The notes: a model not told the origin generated them from the sequence alone. A DNA stretch of 64,000 bases from Paraglaciecola sp. L1A13 (GCF_009796745.1 NZ_CP047024.1:3720001-3784000), one strand, 5' to 3'; counted from the first letter of the stretch, positions 23,054 to 31,512 are shown. Numbers and translations: made by a program.

Positions 23054-23998
23054 TTATTGGAGATCGATTAACTGCATAAATTTTTGGTCTATGGCACCTT
23101 TGCGGCCATCTTTAGATAGGGTGTTAAATGCGTGATTGAATTTTTCAATCCAAGCGTGGGCATCAGGGTAAGATTTAGAAATAATAAAATGCAAATCGAC
23201 TTTTTCTAGGTCTGTAGGTAGCACGCGTAACTCGCTATCATTCAACCGATTATTACTTACCTCATTTAACGATACATAACTGTTGGTTAGCCCTGCATCG
23301 CTCCACCCCCGTTGTACGTGGCCAATACATGCTGCGCCATCAAGTACCCGATTTATCTTTAAATTTAGTTTTTCAATGACACCATCATCGACAAAATCGT
23401 CGCTATACCCAAAAGGAAGACATAAACGCTTATTTTTTAACTGCTGAACATCAGTGATATTGGAAGTCTTAGCTACATAGAAACGCACAGAAATATAATT
23501 AATCGCAGTGGAAAAGAAAAATTTCTCTGCTCTTTGCGCAGAATAAACATAGGGAAATGTTCCTAAAAATCGTTTTTCTTCGGTCCACATCTGACCGCGC
23601 CCCCAAGGTAAAGTATGAATATCAACCTTATGACCCATTTCTAAAAATGTGCCTGTAACCAAAGCTTGTGACCATCCCCCCTGAGGCAATCGTTGAGAGA
23701 CATAAGGATAATAACCTTTTCCCGTTGCCAATCTGATCCGTTCACTGGTCGAATTTACAAGCGCGGGAGAAGTACCAGAGACACTCGCCACAAAAGTACG
23801 GTTTTCTAGTGGCTCGCTCTGCTGGCTGGCCTTTGACGTACTCTGAATTTTTAATTCACTTGCGTGGCTGATAAAACTTAGCCACATGCAAGACACTGAT
23901 ATCAATATAGCAGTGATGCAGTGCAGTTCCTTGGCTAACATGTCTGTTATGTGTCCATAATCGCGATAATCGGTGTTCAGTAATCGCATTATGCACAT
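23054..23998 (-). CDS. Periplasmic solute-binding protein, family 3 type
   Basis: A protein of up to 314 residues resembling family-3 (amino-acid-type) ABC solute-binding proteins: RIRLATGKGYYPYVSQRLPQGGWSQALVTGTFLEMGHKVDIHTLPWGRGQ, then FSTAINYISVRFYVAKTSNITDVQQLKNKRLCLPFGYSDDF, and a C-terminal lobe ending KGAIDQKFMQL. No ABC permease or ATPase is nearby, which is common for such lone proteins in Alteromonadales. The signal peptide appears to begin at the internal Met at residue 20 (MLAKELHCITAILISVSCMWLSF), so the true start may be 23941; neither start has a clear ribosome-binding site. A sensory or scavenging role is possible; the ligand is unknown. Confidence 0.75.
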   Translation of the reverse strand: MCIMRLLNTDYRDYGHITDMLAKELHCITAILISVSCMWLSFISHASELKIQSTSKASQQSEPLENRTFVASVSGTSPALVNSTSERIRLATGKGYYPYVSQRLPQGGWSQALVTGTFLEMGHKVDIHTLPWGRGQMWTEEKRFLGTFPYVYSAQRAEKFFFSTAINYISVRFYVAKTSNITDVQQLKNKRLCLPFGYSDDFVDDGVIEKLNLKINRVLDGAACIGHVQRGWSDAGLTNSYVSLNEVSNNRLNDSELRVLPTDLEKVDLHFIISKSYPDAHAWIEKFNHAFNTLSKDGRKGAIDQKFMQLIDLQ

Positions 23999-24057
23999 TA
24001 AACCGTTTATTTCTAGCCAATGACGTGTTTAACCAGGTGGTCTGCGGTGTTGACTGT

Positions 24058-25140
24058 TTACCACTCGCTAAGAGCTGACATACTAAATGTTTGCCCTTGG
24101 AAATTCAGGATGACGTTTTGCTGCTCTATGTGTTCGATACGCACCTTATTGTCGATCATATCTCCTTCGTGAAGTCGTCTGTTGTTAACCTCGACCCAGC
24201 GGTCTTGTTCAGAGGACGAATACATATGCATTGAAAATATCATAGGAGGTAAACGAGTGAGCACCCAAGCTGGCAACTGATCAATACGGGGAGTGTCTTC
24301 GCTTTTCGTTTGAGTTGTTTCAAACGGTTTATTCGGTTCATTGTCTATTTCGGTAATGGCTTTTTCAAATCGTTTTAGTAAATCTGCTGAGATTCTAGAA
24401 CTCGATTCATCCGTCCCATTATTCCAGTTACTCGCACTATTAACCGTGTTTACCATTTCACCTTGTGATTCGTTACGATCTGTTTTGGCTGCGCGCTCTG
24501 ATTGTGCTTGCTTGGGCTGAGTAGCATTTGGCGAGGTATTGACCGTTTCAGTTTTCGAAATTGGAAGCGTTTCAGGACTGACGACATCTTTTGCCCCTTC
24601 ACTAGTTTGGGTAACAACAAGCTTAGTGCCCGCAGGATTTGAATTGGCCGCTTGCGGCGCTAAATCAATATGTTCGTTATCATTGATTTGTATCGTTTCC
24701 CCTGTCATATCAAGCTTTACCAGCCACGTTGGCGCAACTGACGCACCCCACCCCAATGCAAAACCGATGCAAATAACCAGAAAACCTTGCATTAACGGCT
24801 TCGCATAGTAATGCCACCGTGACGGCAATGCTTGCACTGATGGCAGAAATAAGCTGCGATTGAACTGATCAGACACAGCCGCATTTGCGCCATGCTCACT
24901 TAAACGCTCACTTTCTAATAGCTTTTGCGTCTGTGACTTTTGTACTTTTGGTTTATCTATTTCGACGGTTTGTGCTGGGTCAATCTCCACTTGTTGAACC
25001 CCCATCTCACCGAGCCCAATGACCATTTCCATACTGGTTACTAGGCCTGACTTACGTATTTTTATCGGGCCATTCTGTTGGGTAATTTTAACAATCACCA
25101 TGCCAGGCAATAACGCGTCTATGTTTACGATATTATCCAA
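24058..25140 (-). CDS. gspB: GspB-like protein with N-terminal DUF3391-type domain
   Basis: A 360-residue inner-membrane protein. Residues 1-60 (IVNIDALLPGMVIVKITQQNGPIKIRKSGLV ... GVQQVEID) look like DUF3391, more often found in front of HD-GYP domains. A single membrane helix lies near 117-135, a low-complexity Ser/Thr/Asn/Gln periplasmic stretch follows, and residues 287-358 (LPAWVLTRLPPMIFSMHMYSSSEQDRWVEVNNRRLHEGDMI ... NFQGQTFSMS) match the GspB periplasmic domain. In Aeromonas and Vibrio, GspA/ExeA and GspB help place the type II secretion secretin in the outer membrane. The start overlaps the end of the exeA-like gene by 8 bases, so the two are translationally coupled. The other type II secretion genes are not in this window. 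Confidence 0.8.
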   Translation of the reverse strand: MDNIVNIDALLPGMVIVKITQQNGPIKIRKSGLVTSMEMVIGLGEMGVQQVEIDPAQTVEIDKPKVQKSQTQKLLESERLSEHGANAAVSDQFNRSLFLPSVQALPSRWHYYAKPLMQGFLVICIGFALGWGASVAPTWLVKLDMTGETIQINDNEHIDLAPQAANSNPAGTKLVVTQTSEGAKDVVSPETLPISKTETVNTSPNATQPKQAQSERAAKTDRNESQGEMVNTVNSASNWNNGTDESSSRISADLLKRFEKAITEIDNEPNKPFETTQTKSEDTPRIDQLPAWVLTRLPPMIFSMHMYSSSEQDRWVEVNNRRLHEGDMIDNKVRIEHIEQQNVILNFQGQTFSMSALSEW

Positions 25141-26044
25141 ACCATCTGCCTCCGAAAAAACCTACACCCAAGGCGACGACAAACAAGAGCGCTAATATTA
25201 AGCGTCGTTGCTTCCCCCTGCGCTGCGCGACCACATCAGCGCCTAAAATCTGCTCAGCTGCGGCATAAAAAATATGGGTGTGTACCACGGGGGATTGCTT
25301 AGTAAACGTCAAGGTTAGCGCGCGATCGCACAATAAATTAATAACTCTGGGTATACCTCCCGTCACTTGATACACCGCACCTAACGCGCCGGGGCTAAAA
25401 ATACTACTGTCGCCATTTGCCACGCTCAAGCGATGACTAATATAGGCTTTCACTTCGCCTGAGGTGAGCGGTAACAGATGATAACGAGCCGTGATCCGCT
25501 GAGCCAACTGACGCAATTCATTGCGTTTAAGTAGCAGTTGTAATTCAGGCTGGCCTATCAACACCACCTTCAACAACTTTTCTCGATTTGTTTCGAGATT
25601 TGTTAGTAAACGCAATTGCTCAAGCACTTCAGGTAACAGATGCTGAGCCTCATCTACAATCAAAATCGTATTTAAGCCGCTGTTATGATTGGTCGCTAAT
25701 TTATTAAGGATCAAATCAGTAAAATATTTAAGACTCGCCCTCTCATAAAGGTATTCGATTCCTAGTTCATCGCAAATGGTGGCAAGTAGCTCTATGGCCG
25801 ATAATGTCGGATTAAGTACCATGGCTACTTGCGTATTATCAGGTAGTTGCTGCATTAATTTCCGCGATACAGTGGTTTTACCCGTACCCACTTCCCCAGT
25901 TAGCATCACAAAACCGCCGCTTTCACGCAAACCAAACGTTAAGTGCGCTAAGGCTTCTTTATGTCTGGGGCTCATGTATAGGTACGCGGGATTGGGCGCG
26001 ATGGAAAACGGATTATCTGAGAGTCCGAAATAATTGAGATACAT
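25133..26044 (-). CDS. gspA: ExeA/GspA-like AAA ATPase
   Basis: A 303-residue AAA ATPase of the ExeA group. MYLNYFGLSDNPFSIAPNPAYLYMSPRHKEALAHL is the standard ExeA N-terminus; the Walker A motif GEVGTGKTT is at 50-58, and Walker B is TILIVDEAQHL. Then come the LLTNLETNREKLLKVVLIGQPEL sensor region and, near the C-terminus, a membrane helix (RLILALLFVVALGVGFFGG). The ATG at 26044 is chosen because the family N-terminus begins there; the longer frame needs a TTG 69 bases upstream and adds unrelated residues. ExeA-type proteins in type II secretion usually have an extra periplasmic peptidoglycan-binding domain, which is missing here. It overlaps gspB by 8 bases. Confidence 0.85.
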   Translation of the reverse strand: MYLNYFGLSDNPFSIAPNPAYLYMSPRHKEALAHLTFGLRESGGFVMLTGEVGTGKTTVSRKLMQQLPDNTQVAMVLNPTLSAIELLATICDELGIEYLYERASLKYFTDLILNKLATNHNSGLNTILIVDEAQHLLPEVLEQLRLLTNLETNREKLLKVVLIGQPELQLLLKRNELRQLAQRITARYHLLPLTSGEVKAYISHRLSVANGDSSIFSPGALGAVYQVTGGIPRVINLLCDRALTLTFTKQSPVVHTHIFYAAAEQILGADVVAQRRGKQRRLILALLFVVALGVGFFGGRWFG

Positions 26045-26283
26045 AACAACGATTCTAATGGCAGTTTGAGGATAAGCGGAAGATAAACTAACCACTTCAT
26101 CTAAACTTGTCAAAGATATACCCGAGTTTAGTGAAACAGCCTATGTCTAGACCTCTTCGAACGACAAGTTGATAATTTTTCAGGACGTTGATTCGAAGGA
26201 TAACGCACGTTGTCAATCAGCGAAGATTTTTGCTATCTGTGGAAATCAGGCATAATAAGGTGATTTTATTATTTAAGGTATGT

Positions 26284-27501
26284 ATGCAGGTATATTTAGT
26301 CGGTGGGGCGGTGCGCGATAAACTCCTTAATCGCCAGATAAAAGATAAAGACTGGGTTGTTGTGGGTGCGAGCGTAGCGGACATGCTTGCTAAGGGTTAC
26401 CAGCAGGTAGGTAAAGATTTCCCGGTATTTCTGCACCCAACCACCCAACAAGAATATGCCTTGGCTCGCACTGAACGCAAAGTAGGTCAAGGTTATGCGG
26501 GTTTTGAATGCGATACATCGCCCAATGTCACCCTTGAGCAAGACTTAATGCGCCGGGATCTTACGGTGAATGCCATGGCTATGGATGACGCTGGAAATAT
26601 CATCGACCCATTTGATGGTCAAGGCGATCTTAATAAGCGTATTTTACGCCATGTATCGAACGCTTTTGTTGAAGATCCCCTGCGCGTTTTACGCGTCGCT
26701 CGCTTCGCTGCACGCTATGCAAGTTACGGATTTACCATTGCCGATGAAACCAAAGTACTCATGCGCGAGATTAGCCAATCGGGTGAACTTGCGAATTTAA
26801 GCGCCGAACGTGTGTGGGTCGAAACGGCTAAAAGCCTGCTTGAAGATACCCCGCAAGTGTATTTTGAGACATTGCGCGAGTGCACTGCGTTAAAGGTATG
26901 GTTTGCTGAATTAGATTGTTTATGGGGCATACCAAACCCGGCCAAATGGCATCCAGAAATAGATACCGGTATTCATACCATGATGGTACTTGAGCAATCT
27001 GTACGCGTATCGAAGAAACTTAGTGTGCGTTTTGCCGCCTTAGTACACGACTTGGGCAAGGGTTTAACTCCACCAGAAGAATGGCCATCACACCGCGGGC
27101 ATGAAAAACGTGGCCTCGCGCCCATTAACACCCTTTGTGAGCGGCTAAAAGTACCCAATGACTGTCGTGATTTAGCGTTATTAATGAGTGAATTTCATAG
27201 TCATGTGCATCACGCGTTTAAGCTCAAAGCCGCCACGATTAATGATTTTTTAGACAAATGTGACGTGTGGCGAAAACCTGAGCGCTTTGCTGATTTATTG
27301 TTGGCCTGCACTGCGGATGCGAAAGGGCGAACCGGCTTTGAAGAGCGCCCCTACCCCAACGCAGATTATATTTGGCAAGCCTATTTGCTCGCCAAAGAGG
27401 TCAACGTACAAGAAATAGTGCAAGCAGGTTACAAAGGCGTGGAAATAAAACAGCAACTCAGTCAAAAACGCATTCATGCTATTGCCGCAAACGTGGCATA
27501 A
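26284..27501 (+). CDS. cca: CCA tRNA nucleotidyltransferase
   Basis: Adds or repairs the 3'-terminal CCA of tRNAs. The 405-residue product begins MQVYLVGGAVRDKLLNRQIKDKDWVVVGA (class II nucleotidyltransferase with GGAVRD at 7-12 and the metal-binding acidic residues after it), then has RRDLTVNAMA, DPFDGQGDLNKRILRHV and EDPLRVLRVARFAARY. The C-terminal HD domain (RFAALVHDLGKGLTPPEEWPSHRGHEKRG) is the phosphohydrolase seen in gammaproteobacterial enzymes. The ATG at 26284 with AAGG upstream is preferred; the longer frame from 26188 adds 32 unrelated residues. It marks the left border of the accessory island. Confidence 0.96.
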   Translation: MQVYLVGGAVRDKLLNRQIKDKDWVVVGASVADMLAKGYQQVGKDFPVFLHPTTQQEYALARTERKVGQGYAGFECDTSPNVTLEQDLMRRDLTVNAMAMDDAGNIIDPFDGQGDLNKRILRHVSNAFVEDPLRVLRVARFAARYASYGFTIADETKVLMREISQSGELANLSAERVWVETAKSLLEDTPQVYFETLRECTALKVWFAELDCLWGIPNPAKWHPEIDTGIHTMMVLEQSVRVSKKLSVRFAALVHDLGKGLTPPEEWPSHRGHEKRGLAPINTLCERLKVPNDCRDLALLMSEFHSHVHHAFKLKAATINDFLDKCDVWRKPERFADLLLACTADAKGRTGFEERPYPNADYIWQAYLLAKEVNVQEIVQAGYKGVEIKQQLSQKRIHAIAANVA

Positions 27502-27573
27502 TACTCGTCCGCTTTTGTAGCAACCAGACCATAGTCCAGCTACGCAAATACATATCCAACATCGAGATACTTT

Positions 27574-28188
27574 ATGAAAAAACACCAAGAACACATTGTG
27601 TGCATTAAATCTGAGACTGTAAAAAACCGCGAACATGGATTTGTTGAGTACGAACTAAATAGCGCTGATCTGATGCTTGGACAGCGAGCATCTCTTGAGA
27701 AAGATGATACCTTCCGCCAACTTTTACCTATTTCTGTATTCACTCACAAAGGGAAAGTTTGGGCATATGAACGTACTAATAAAGGCGGTGAGAACCGATT
27801 ACATAACAAAATAGCTGTAGCTGTAGGGGGACATTGGGATCTAGATGACCTTGTCATAAAAGGTAGTATCATTAATTTACATGAGTCTCTAAAGCAAACA
27901 ATGCAAAGGGAACTTAAGGAAGAAGTAAATCTGACATCGAATATTATAAAAACGATGGAACTCGAAAAAAAGATTTGTGCAGATGATACCGAAGTTGATA
28001 GACATCATATCGCTGTAGTTTATGTTCATGAACTTGACGGCGAAGGTGTAAATTCATCGGAAGAGCAATTGAAGACTGTGGGTTTTGTTTCTCCTACTGA
28101 GTTACTTTCTGGTAAATATAATATTGAGGCTTGGGCAAGAATTATTTGTGAGATTCTAACAAAAGTAAAAAACAATAACTTCTTGTAG
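27574..28188 (+). CDS. Nudix hydrolase-like protein
   Basis: A 204-residue protein with a Nudix fold. The box is near-canonical: GGHWDLDD at 85-92, then Glu104, and RELKEEV at 112-118 supplies the metal-binding glutamates. The spacing between Gly97 and Glu104 is one longer than the textbook pattern. Nudix enzymes hydrolyse nucleoside diphosphates linked to another group; the extended N-terminus here (about 50 residues) is like that of the COG4112 group. It lies 72 bases after cca and converges on two dCTP-deaminase/dUTPase-like genes. The gene and its surroundings are clearly more AT-rich than cca, in keeping with acquired DNA. The substrate is unknown; a nucleotide is likely. Confidence 0.78.
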   Translation: MKKHQEHIVCIKSETVKNREHGFVEYELNSADLMLGQRASLEKDDTFRQLLPISVFTHKGKVWAYERTNKGGENRLHNKIAVAVGGHWDLDDLVIKGSIINLHESLKQTMQRELKEEVNLTSNIIKTMELEKKICADDTEVDRHHIAVVYVHELDGEGVNSSEEQLKTVGFVSPTELLSGKYNIEAWARIICEILTKVKNNNFL

Positions 28189-28355
28189 AATTTCACATAA
28201 CTACCTACACGTTGATATCGACCAACAATAAAGTTTCTAGTTAAAAGTAAAATTCTAACTAGAAACTTCAGTTTTATCGAAAAGTTAATTTGAGCAATTT
28301 AAATAGTTTTTTATAAGGCTAAAAGCTACTCATTAGTCGAAAATAAATACATCAG

Positions 28356-28883
28356 TTAATTAAAAGGAAGTGGCAAAGTTGGGAGCCCGCTCTTCTGATA
28401 TTTCCCGTTATAAGGTTTACTATTATCAGTGCTACATCTCATTATATAGATTTGAGCGATACTTGCCCCTACTGGTATGACTACATCAAAAGGAGACTGA
28501 TTCATTAATTCTAAAGTTACTCTCCCAGAAAACCCCGGCTCTATCTGCGCATCAGCGCATTGCGCTGCAACAAATAATCTAGCTAGAGTTCCCTTTGTCT
28601 GAACAAAACCAATATATCCCAGTGGCATATTTATGTCTTGGGCACTGCATGCTAAAACACATTCCCCAGAAGCTAATGTAAGATCACCTCCAGTTAATTC
28701 TTCCTCTTTATAATATTCGTCTACAGATTGAGCTCCGTATTTAATCGGCTCATTTTTATCAGGGTTCAAGCGAAACACGATACGATTCAAATTCACCTTG
28801 ATAGAGAACTCATCAAATAAATCGTCACTGCAAATTTGGCTTGCTTGAATCAAGCCCTTCAGATTTTCACCTACAACAACCAT
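28356..28883 (-). CDS. dCTP deaminase/dUTPase-family protein
   Basis: A 175-residue protein of the dCTP deaminase (Dcd) / trimeric dUTPase fold. The core motifs are GYIGFVQTKGTLARL (residues 89-103), QIEPGFSGRVTLEL (113-126) and a C-terminal KPYNGKYQKSGLP (156-168), which resembles the tail of bifunctional dCTP deaminase-dUTPase proteins. Compared with E. coli Dcd, the catalytic Arg115 and Glu138 equivalents (Arg102, Glu125) are kept, but the Arg-Ser-Ser before them reads Lys-Gly-Thr, so the catalytic Ser is missing. It could deaminate, act as a dUTPase, or only bind nucleotides. It lies 132 bases downstream of a second, membrane-anchored family member on the same strand. AT-rich island gene. 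Confidence 0.8.
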   Translation of the reverse strand: MVVVGENLKGLIQASQICSDDLFDEFSIKVNLNRIVFRLNPDKNEPIKYGAQSVDEYYKEEELTGGDLTLASGECVLACSAQDINMPLGYIGFVQTKGTLARLFVAAQCADAQIEPGFSGRVTLELMNQSPFDVVIPVGASIAQIYIMRCSTDNSKPYNGKYQKSGLPTLPLPFN

Positions 28884-29015
28884 TTTCGTCCTATTAATTT
28901 CTATTTTAGATTCACTCGCACTGAAGGAATATAGACAAATATTCTCAGTCTGAGAAACTCTGGTTCTAAGGGGAGCGCTGCACTTAAATTTACTACATTT
29001 TATTTCAGCATTACG

Positions 29016-29666
29016 TTAAGTGATGGCAAATGTAAAAAGCACGGTAGTAAGCGATGATGTAATTATCATAGCAATAAGGGTTAGTGTAAATTTCATATCC
29101 GACGCAAAGAAACTTCGCACCTGAGTGAATCTCCCTTTCTTTTTTTTATGAAGAAACTCTCTATTATTTTTATAAATTGAAGTCTTTATAGTTTTATCAG
29201 TTCTTAAGAATATAGCAGATGCAATTTTCTGCTTCTTTTTCAACGTCCTTTTTGTTCTGGATGTATTAAATATTAATAGGCGCAACTTGCCATCAAACGA
29301 AGGCTCTATTTTTCCAGCTCCAATTAAAATACCTTGCTCCAAAAATACAGAACCTGTCTGTAATATAAGTCCATACATATTAAATGGTACTTGAATGTTT
29401 TCTTGAACTTCAACTACAATTGAAGTCTGGGGGGGAATTGATATTTCATTATCTTCAATGGCATACATAACAGCTTTATCTTTAGAAATATCCTCGGCCC
29501 ACACATCTCCTATCGATAGTTCTATAGAAAACTCCTCAATCATAGTAGCATCTGAATAAATCCGACTTGCATCAGACGTTTTATTTAATTCAAAAATCTC
29601 ATTACAGTCCGTATGTTTTCCTTTAATAGATAATATTCCCACCGAGTTCAATCCTTTTAAGTTCAT
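29016..29666 (-). CDS. Membrane-anchored dCTP deaminase/dUTPase-fold pseudoenzyme
   Basis: A 216-residue protein whose first 155 residues have the Dcd/dUTPase fold (EEFSIELSIGDVWAED; YGLILQTGSVFLEQGILIGAGKIEPSFDGKLRLLIFNTS). The catalytic positions are lost: the RSSLAR motif is replaced by TGSVFLE, and the catalytic Glu in the LEF position is Leu (LRLLIF). A very basic stretch (FLHKKKKGRF, about 171-180) is followed by a C-terminal membrane helix near 193-214 (FTLTLIAMIITSSLTTVLFTFAI). A nucleotide-binding, membrane-tethered sensor or effector fits these features, but that is inference. It is the first gene of a probable two-gene unit with the Dcd-like gene and abuts the IS30 remnant. Confidence 0.72.
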   Translation of the reverse strand: MNLKGLNSVGILSIKGKHTDCNEIFELNKTSDASRIYSDATMIEEFSIELSIGDVWAEDISKDKAVMYAIEDNEISIPPQTSIVVEVQENIQVPFNMYGLILQTGSVFLEQGILIGAGKIEPSFDGKLRLLIFNTSRTKRTLKKKQKIASAIFLRTDKTIKTSIYKNNREFLHKKKKGRFTQVRSFFASDMKFTLTLIAMIITSSLTTVLFTFAIT

Positions 29667-29833
29667 AATTACACAGAAATTTGTTATTTTGCGAGTTTAA
29701 CCTGAGCACTTCAAAATAATTATAAAAATTTACATATTTTCAAGAACGTTACTCATCGCACAAGCCTAGCTTTCTCGTGTAGTTAGCTTACCGGAAAATG
29801 GGATTCTATTGTAATTAAATGTCTGCATGTATT

Positions 29834-29858
29834 CCCGAATTCAGATAATAAGTACACC
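29834..29858 (+). repeat. IS30 remnant, left terminal inverted repeat
   Basis: Matches the reverse complement of 30897-30921 at the outer GAATTCA and inner AGTxxACC blocks; the middle has diverged. Confidence 0.65.
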
Positions 29859-29936
29859 GCTCATGGTTAACTGGCGATAGAGGAACAATTGCTTGTTGGT
29901 CTTATTCTTAAGTCGCCAAACAAAAAGAGTATCACC

Positions 29937-30886
29937 ATGAGTTACAAGCAGTTGTTCGAAAGACAAAGATATCAGATAGACGCCTACTTGCGCGAGGGTT
30001 TGAGTTATCTGAGAAATAGTAAAACGGTTGTGTGTCAGTCACAGCAAGATCAGCCCGGAAGTTCGGTGCAATCGTTTAAGAGACAGCCATTATTTGCGTG
30101 AATTGGCACAAAGTAAAACAAGTCGTTGGCGGTCTCTGGCTGCTAAATATCAAGTATCAGCAGTCACCATTAGGTTTGTTGAGTACGCACTCTCGCAGAA
30201 ATGGAGTCCCGAGCAGATTGCTGGAGTGGATAAAATCGTTGGCTACTCAGTCAGTCATGAGTGGATTTACGGCTACGTTCAATGAGACAAATCAGTGGGC
30301 CACAAGCTGTACAGACAGCTGTGACAAGCTCGCCGTAAGTACCCTAAAGGTGGCCGAGCGAAACGCGTGAGCATTCCAAATCAGGTTGGTATTGAGTGTC
30401 GTCCGGACATTGTAGGTGAGAAAGAGCGCTTTGGTGATTAGGAGGTGGATACCGTGTTAGGCAAGCACGGTACCAGCGTCATTGTAAGTTAGGTGGAGCG
30501 TACAAGCAAATTGTACTTGTTACGCAAGGTACCCGCTAAAAGCGAAGCTGATTTAGGCCGAGCCATGGTTGGGATGCTATGGCGCTACAGTAGTCATGTG
30601 CACACGATAACAGCTGACAATGGCGGAGAATTCCGCGGTCACGAGCAGGTTGCAAAAAAACTAGAAACCGATATCTACTTCGCGAATCCCTGCTCATCGT
30701 GGGAGCGAGGATTGAACGAGGATTTTAACGGCCTTTTAAGGCAATACATTAAAATGCATAGATTTAAGTACCTTTACAGGTGAACAGGTTGCTGACGCAC
30801 AGCAGGGACTTAACCTGAGACCAAGAAAGTGTCTTGGGTACAGACAACCCATAGTTGTCTTCAATGGACTATGCAGCGCAGCTTAA
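29937..30886 (+). pseudogene. IS30-family transposase, multiply disrupted
   Basis: Recognisable pieces of an IS30 transposase in shifting frames: MSYKQLFERQRYQIDAYL at the start, LSQKWSPEQIAG with EWIYGYV near 30195-30285, then VERTSKLYLLRKVPAKSEADLGRAM (30493 on), TITADNGGEFRGHEQVA with the catalytic DNG, and ANPCSSWERGLNEDFNGLLRQYI with the catalytic Glu region, ending LRPRKCLGYRQPIVVFNGLCSAA before TAA at 30884. Stops and frameshifts interrupt it at several points (for example the stop at 30283-30285, TAG at 30439-30441 and TGA at 30780-30782), so it cannot make an active enzyme. Confidence 0.9.
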
Positions 30887-30896
30887 TTTATTGAGT

Positions 30897-30921
30897 GGTA
30901 CACTCCGGAGTTGAATTCGCG
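30897..30921 (-). repeat. IS30 remnant, right terminal inverted repeat
   Basis: Begins 11 bases after the transposase stop codon; pairs with 29834-29858 as described for the element. Confidence 0.7.
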
Positions 30922-31173
30922 TTGCTCTAAAACTGAAGAATTCAAAAATCATCAAACGCTTTTATAGCACCATTTATATAATGCTGAGTCCGCAGACGTT
31001 TAAATAGTAGAATGTTTTATACTCTTTCCTAAATTACTTGTTGTTTGAGTAAGTGAAGTCACCGTAGAGTTGAATAGGTTGGTCTGTTATCATTCCACCT
31101 TGCGGAAATATAGGTTATAGGCAATTGGGAAAAGCTTCTAAAGACACCTATTGATTTAACAGGTCGTTTTTGA

Positions 31174-31512
31174 TGGCAACCCTATGATTTCACCCGTTTA
31201 GATATACTGGATAATTTACAGTTAATGGCTGGCCTGTGCGCCGCTAATCGTTTTGACGTCCCTTTATTCATCAAAATTGTCGAGCAAGCTGATATGACCG
31301 CCGATGAACTGTATCGTCAGTATGTGGGTAAAAATGTATTAAACTTCTTTCGTCAAGACAACGGTTATAAAGATGGTAGCTACTTAAAGCTATGGCACGG
31401 CCGTGAAGACAACGAACACCTAGTCGATGTGTTAAACACATTAGACATTGCTTTACCTGATTACAGCGATAAGGTTTATCAGGAATTAAAGCAGCGTTAC
31501 CCAACGAATTAA
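31174..31512 (+). pseudogene. Dimeric (all-alpha) dUTPase, 3' remnant
   Basis: The last 112 codons of a MazG-like dimeric dUTP diphosphatase. The translation from 31174 (WQPYDFTRLDILDNLQLMAGLCAANRFDVPLF) runs smoothly into QYVGKNVLNFFRQDNGYKDGSYLKLWHGREDNEHLVDVL, the KN...GY...G.Y.K.W.G.EDN pattern of this family. Homology begins before the first ATG (31225), and an in-frame TGA sits at 31171-31173. The N-terminal half with the metal-binding Glu clusters is absent upstream, where the IS30 remnant lies. So the gene is truncated and inactive. A short protein from 31225 could be translated but would lack the catalytic half. Confidence 0.75.

Larger units (their letters stand above)
29834..30921 (+). 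mobile_element. Decayed IS30-family insertion sequence
   Basis: A 1.09-kb element bounded by imperfect inverted repeats. The left end (29834-29858) begins CCCGAATTCA and ends AGTACACC; the right end (30897-30921) begins GGTACACT and ends TTGAATTCGCG, its approximate reverse complement. Between them is a transposase gene broken in several places. No target-site duplication is visible, so the element is old or its flanks were rearranged. It lies between the dUTPase-fold genes and the stump of the native dUTPase gene. Confidence 0.82.

Noticed and set aside
26045..26113. Longer start of the ExeA-like gene
   Set aside because: It is a TTG start adding 23 residues; the family N-terminus begins at the ATG at 26044.
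26188..26283. Longer start of cca
   Set aside because: It adds 32 residues before the conserved MQVYLVGGAVRD start and has no supporting ribosome-binding site.
31225..31512. Intact 95-residue gene
   Set aside because: Homology to dimeric dUTPase continues upstream of this ATG, so it is the tail of a truncated gene, not a complete one.
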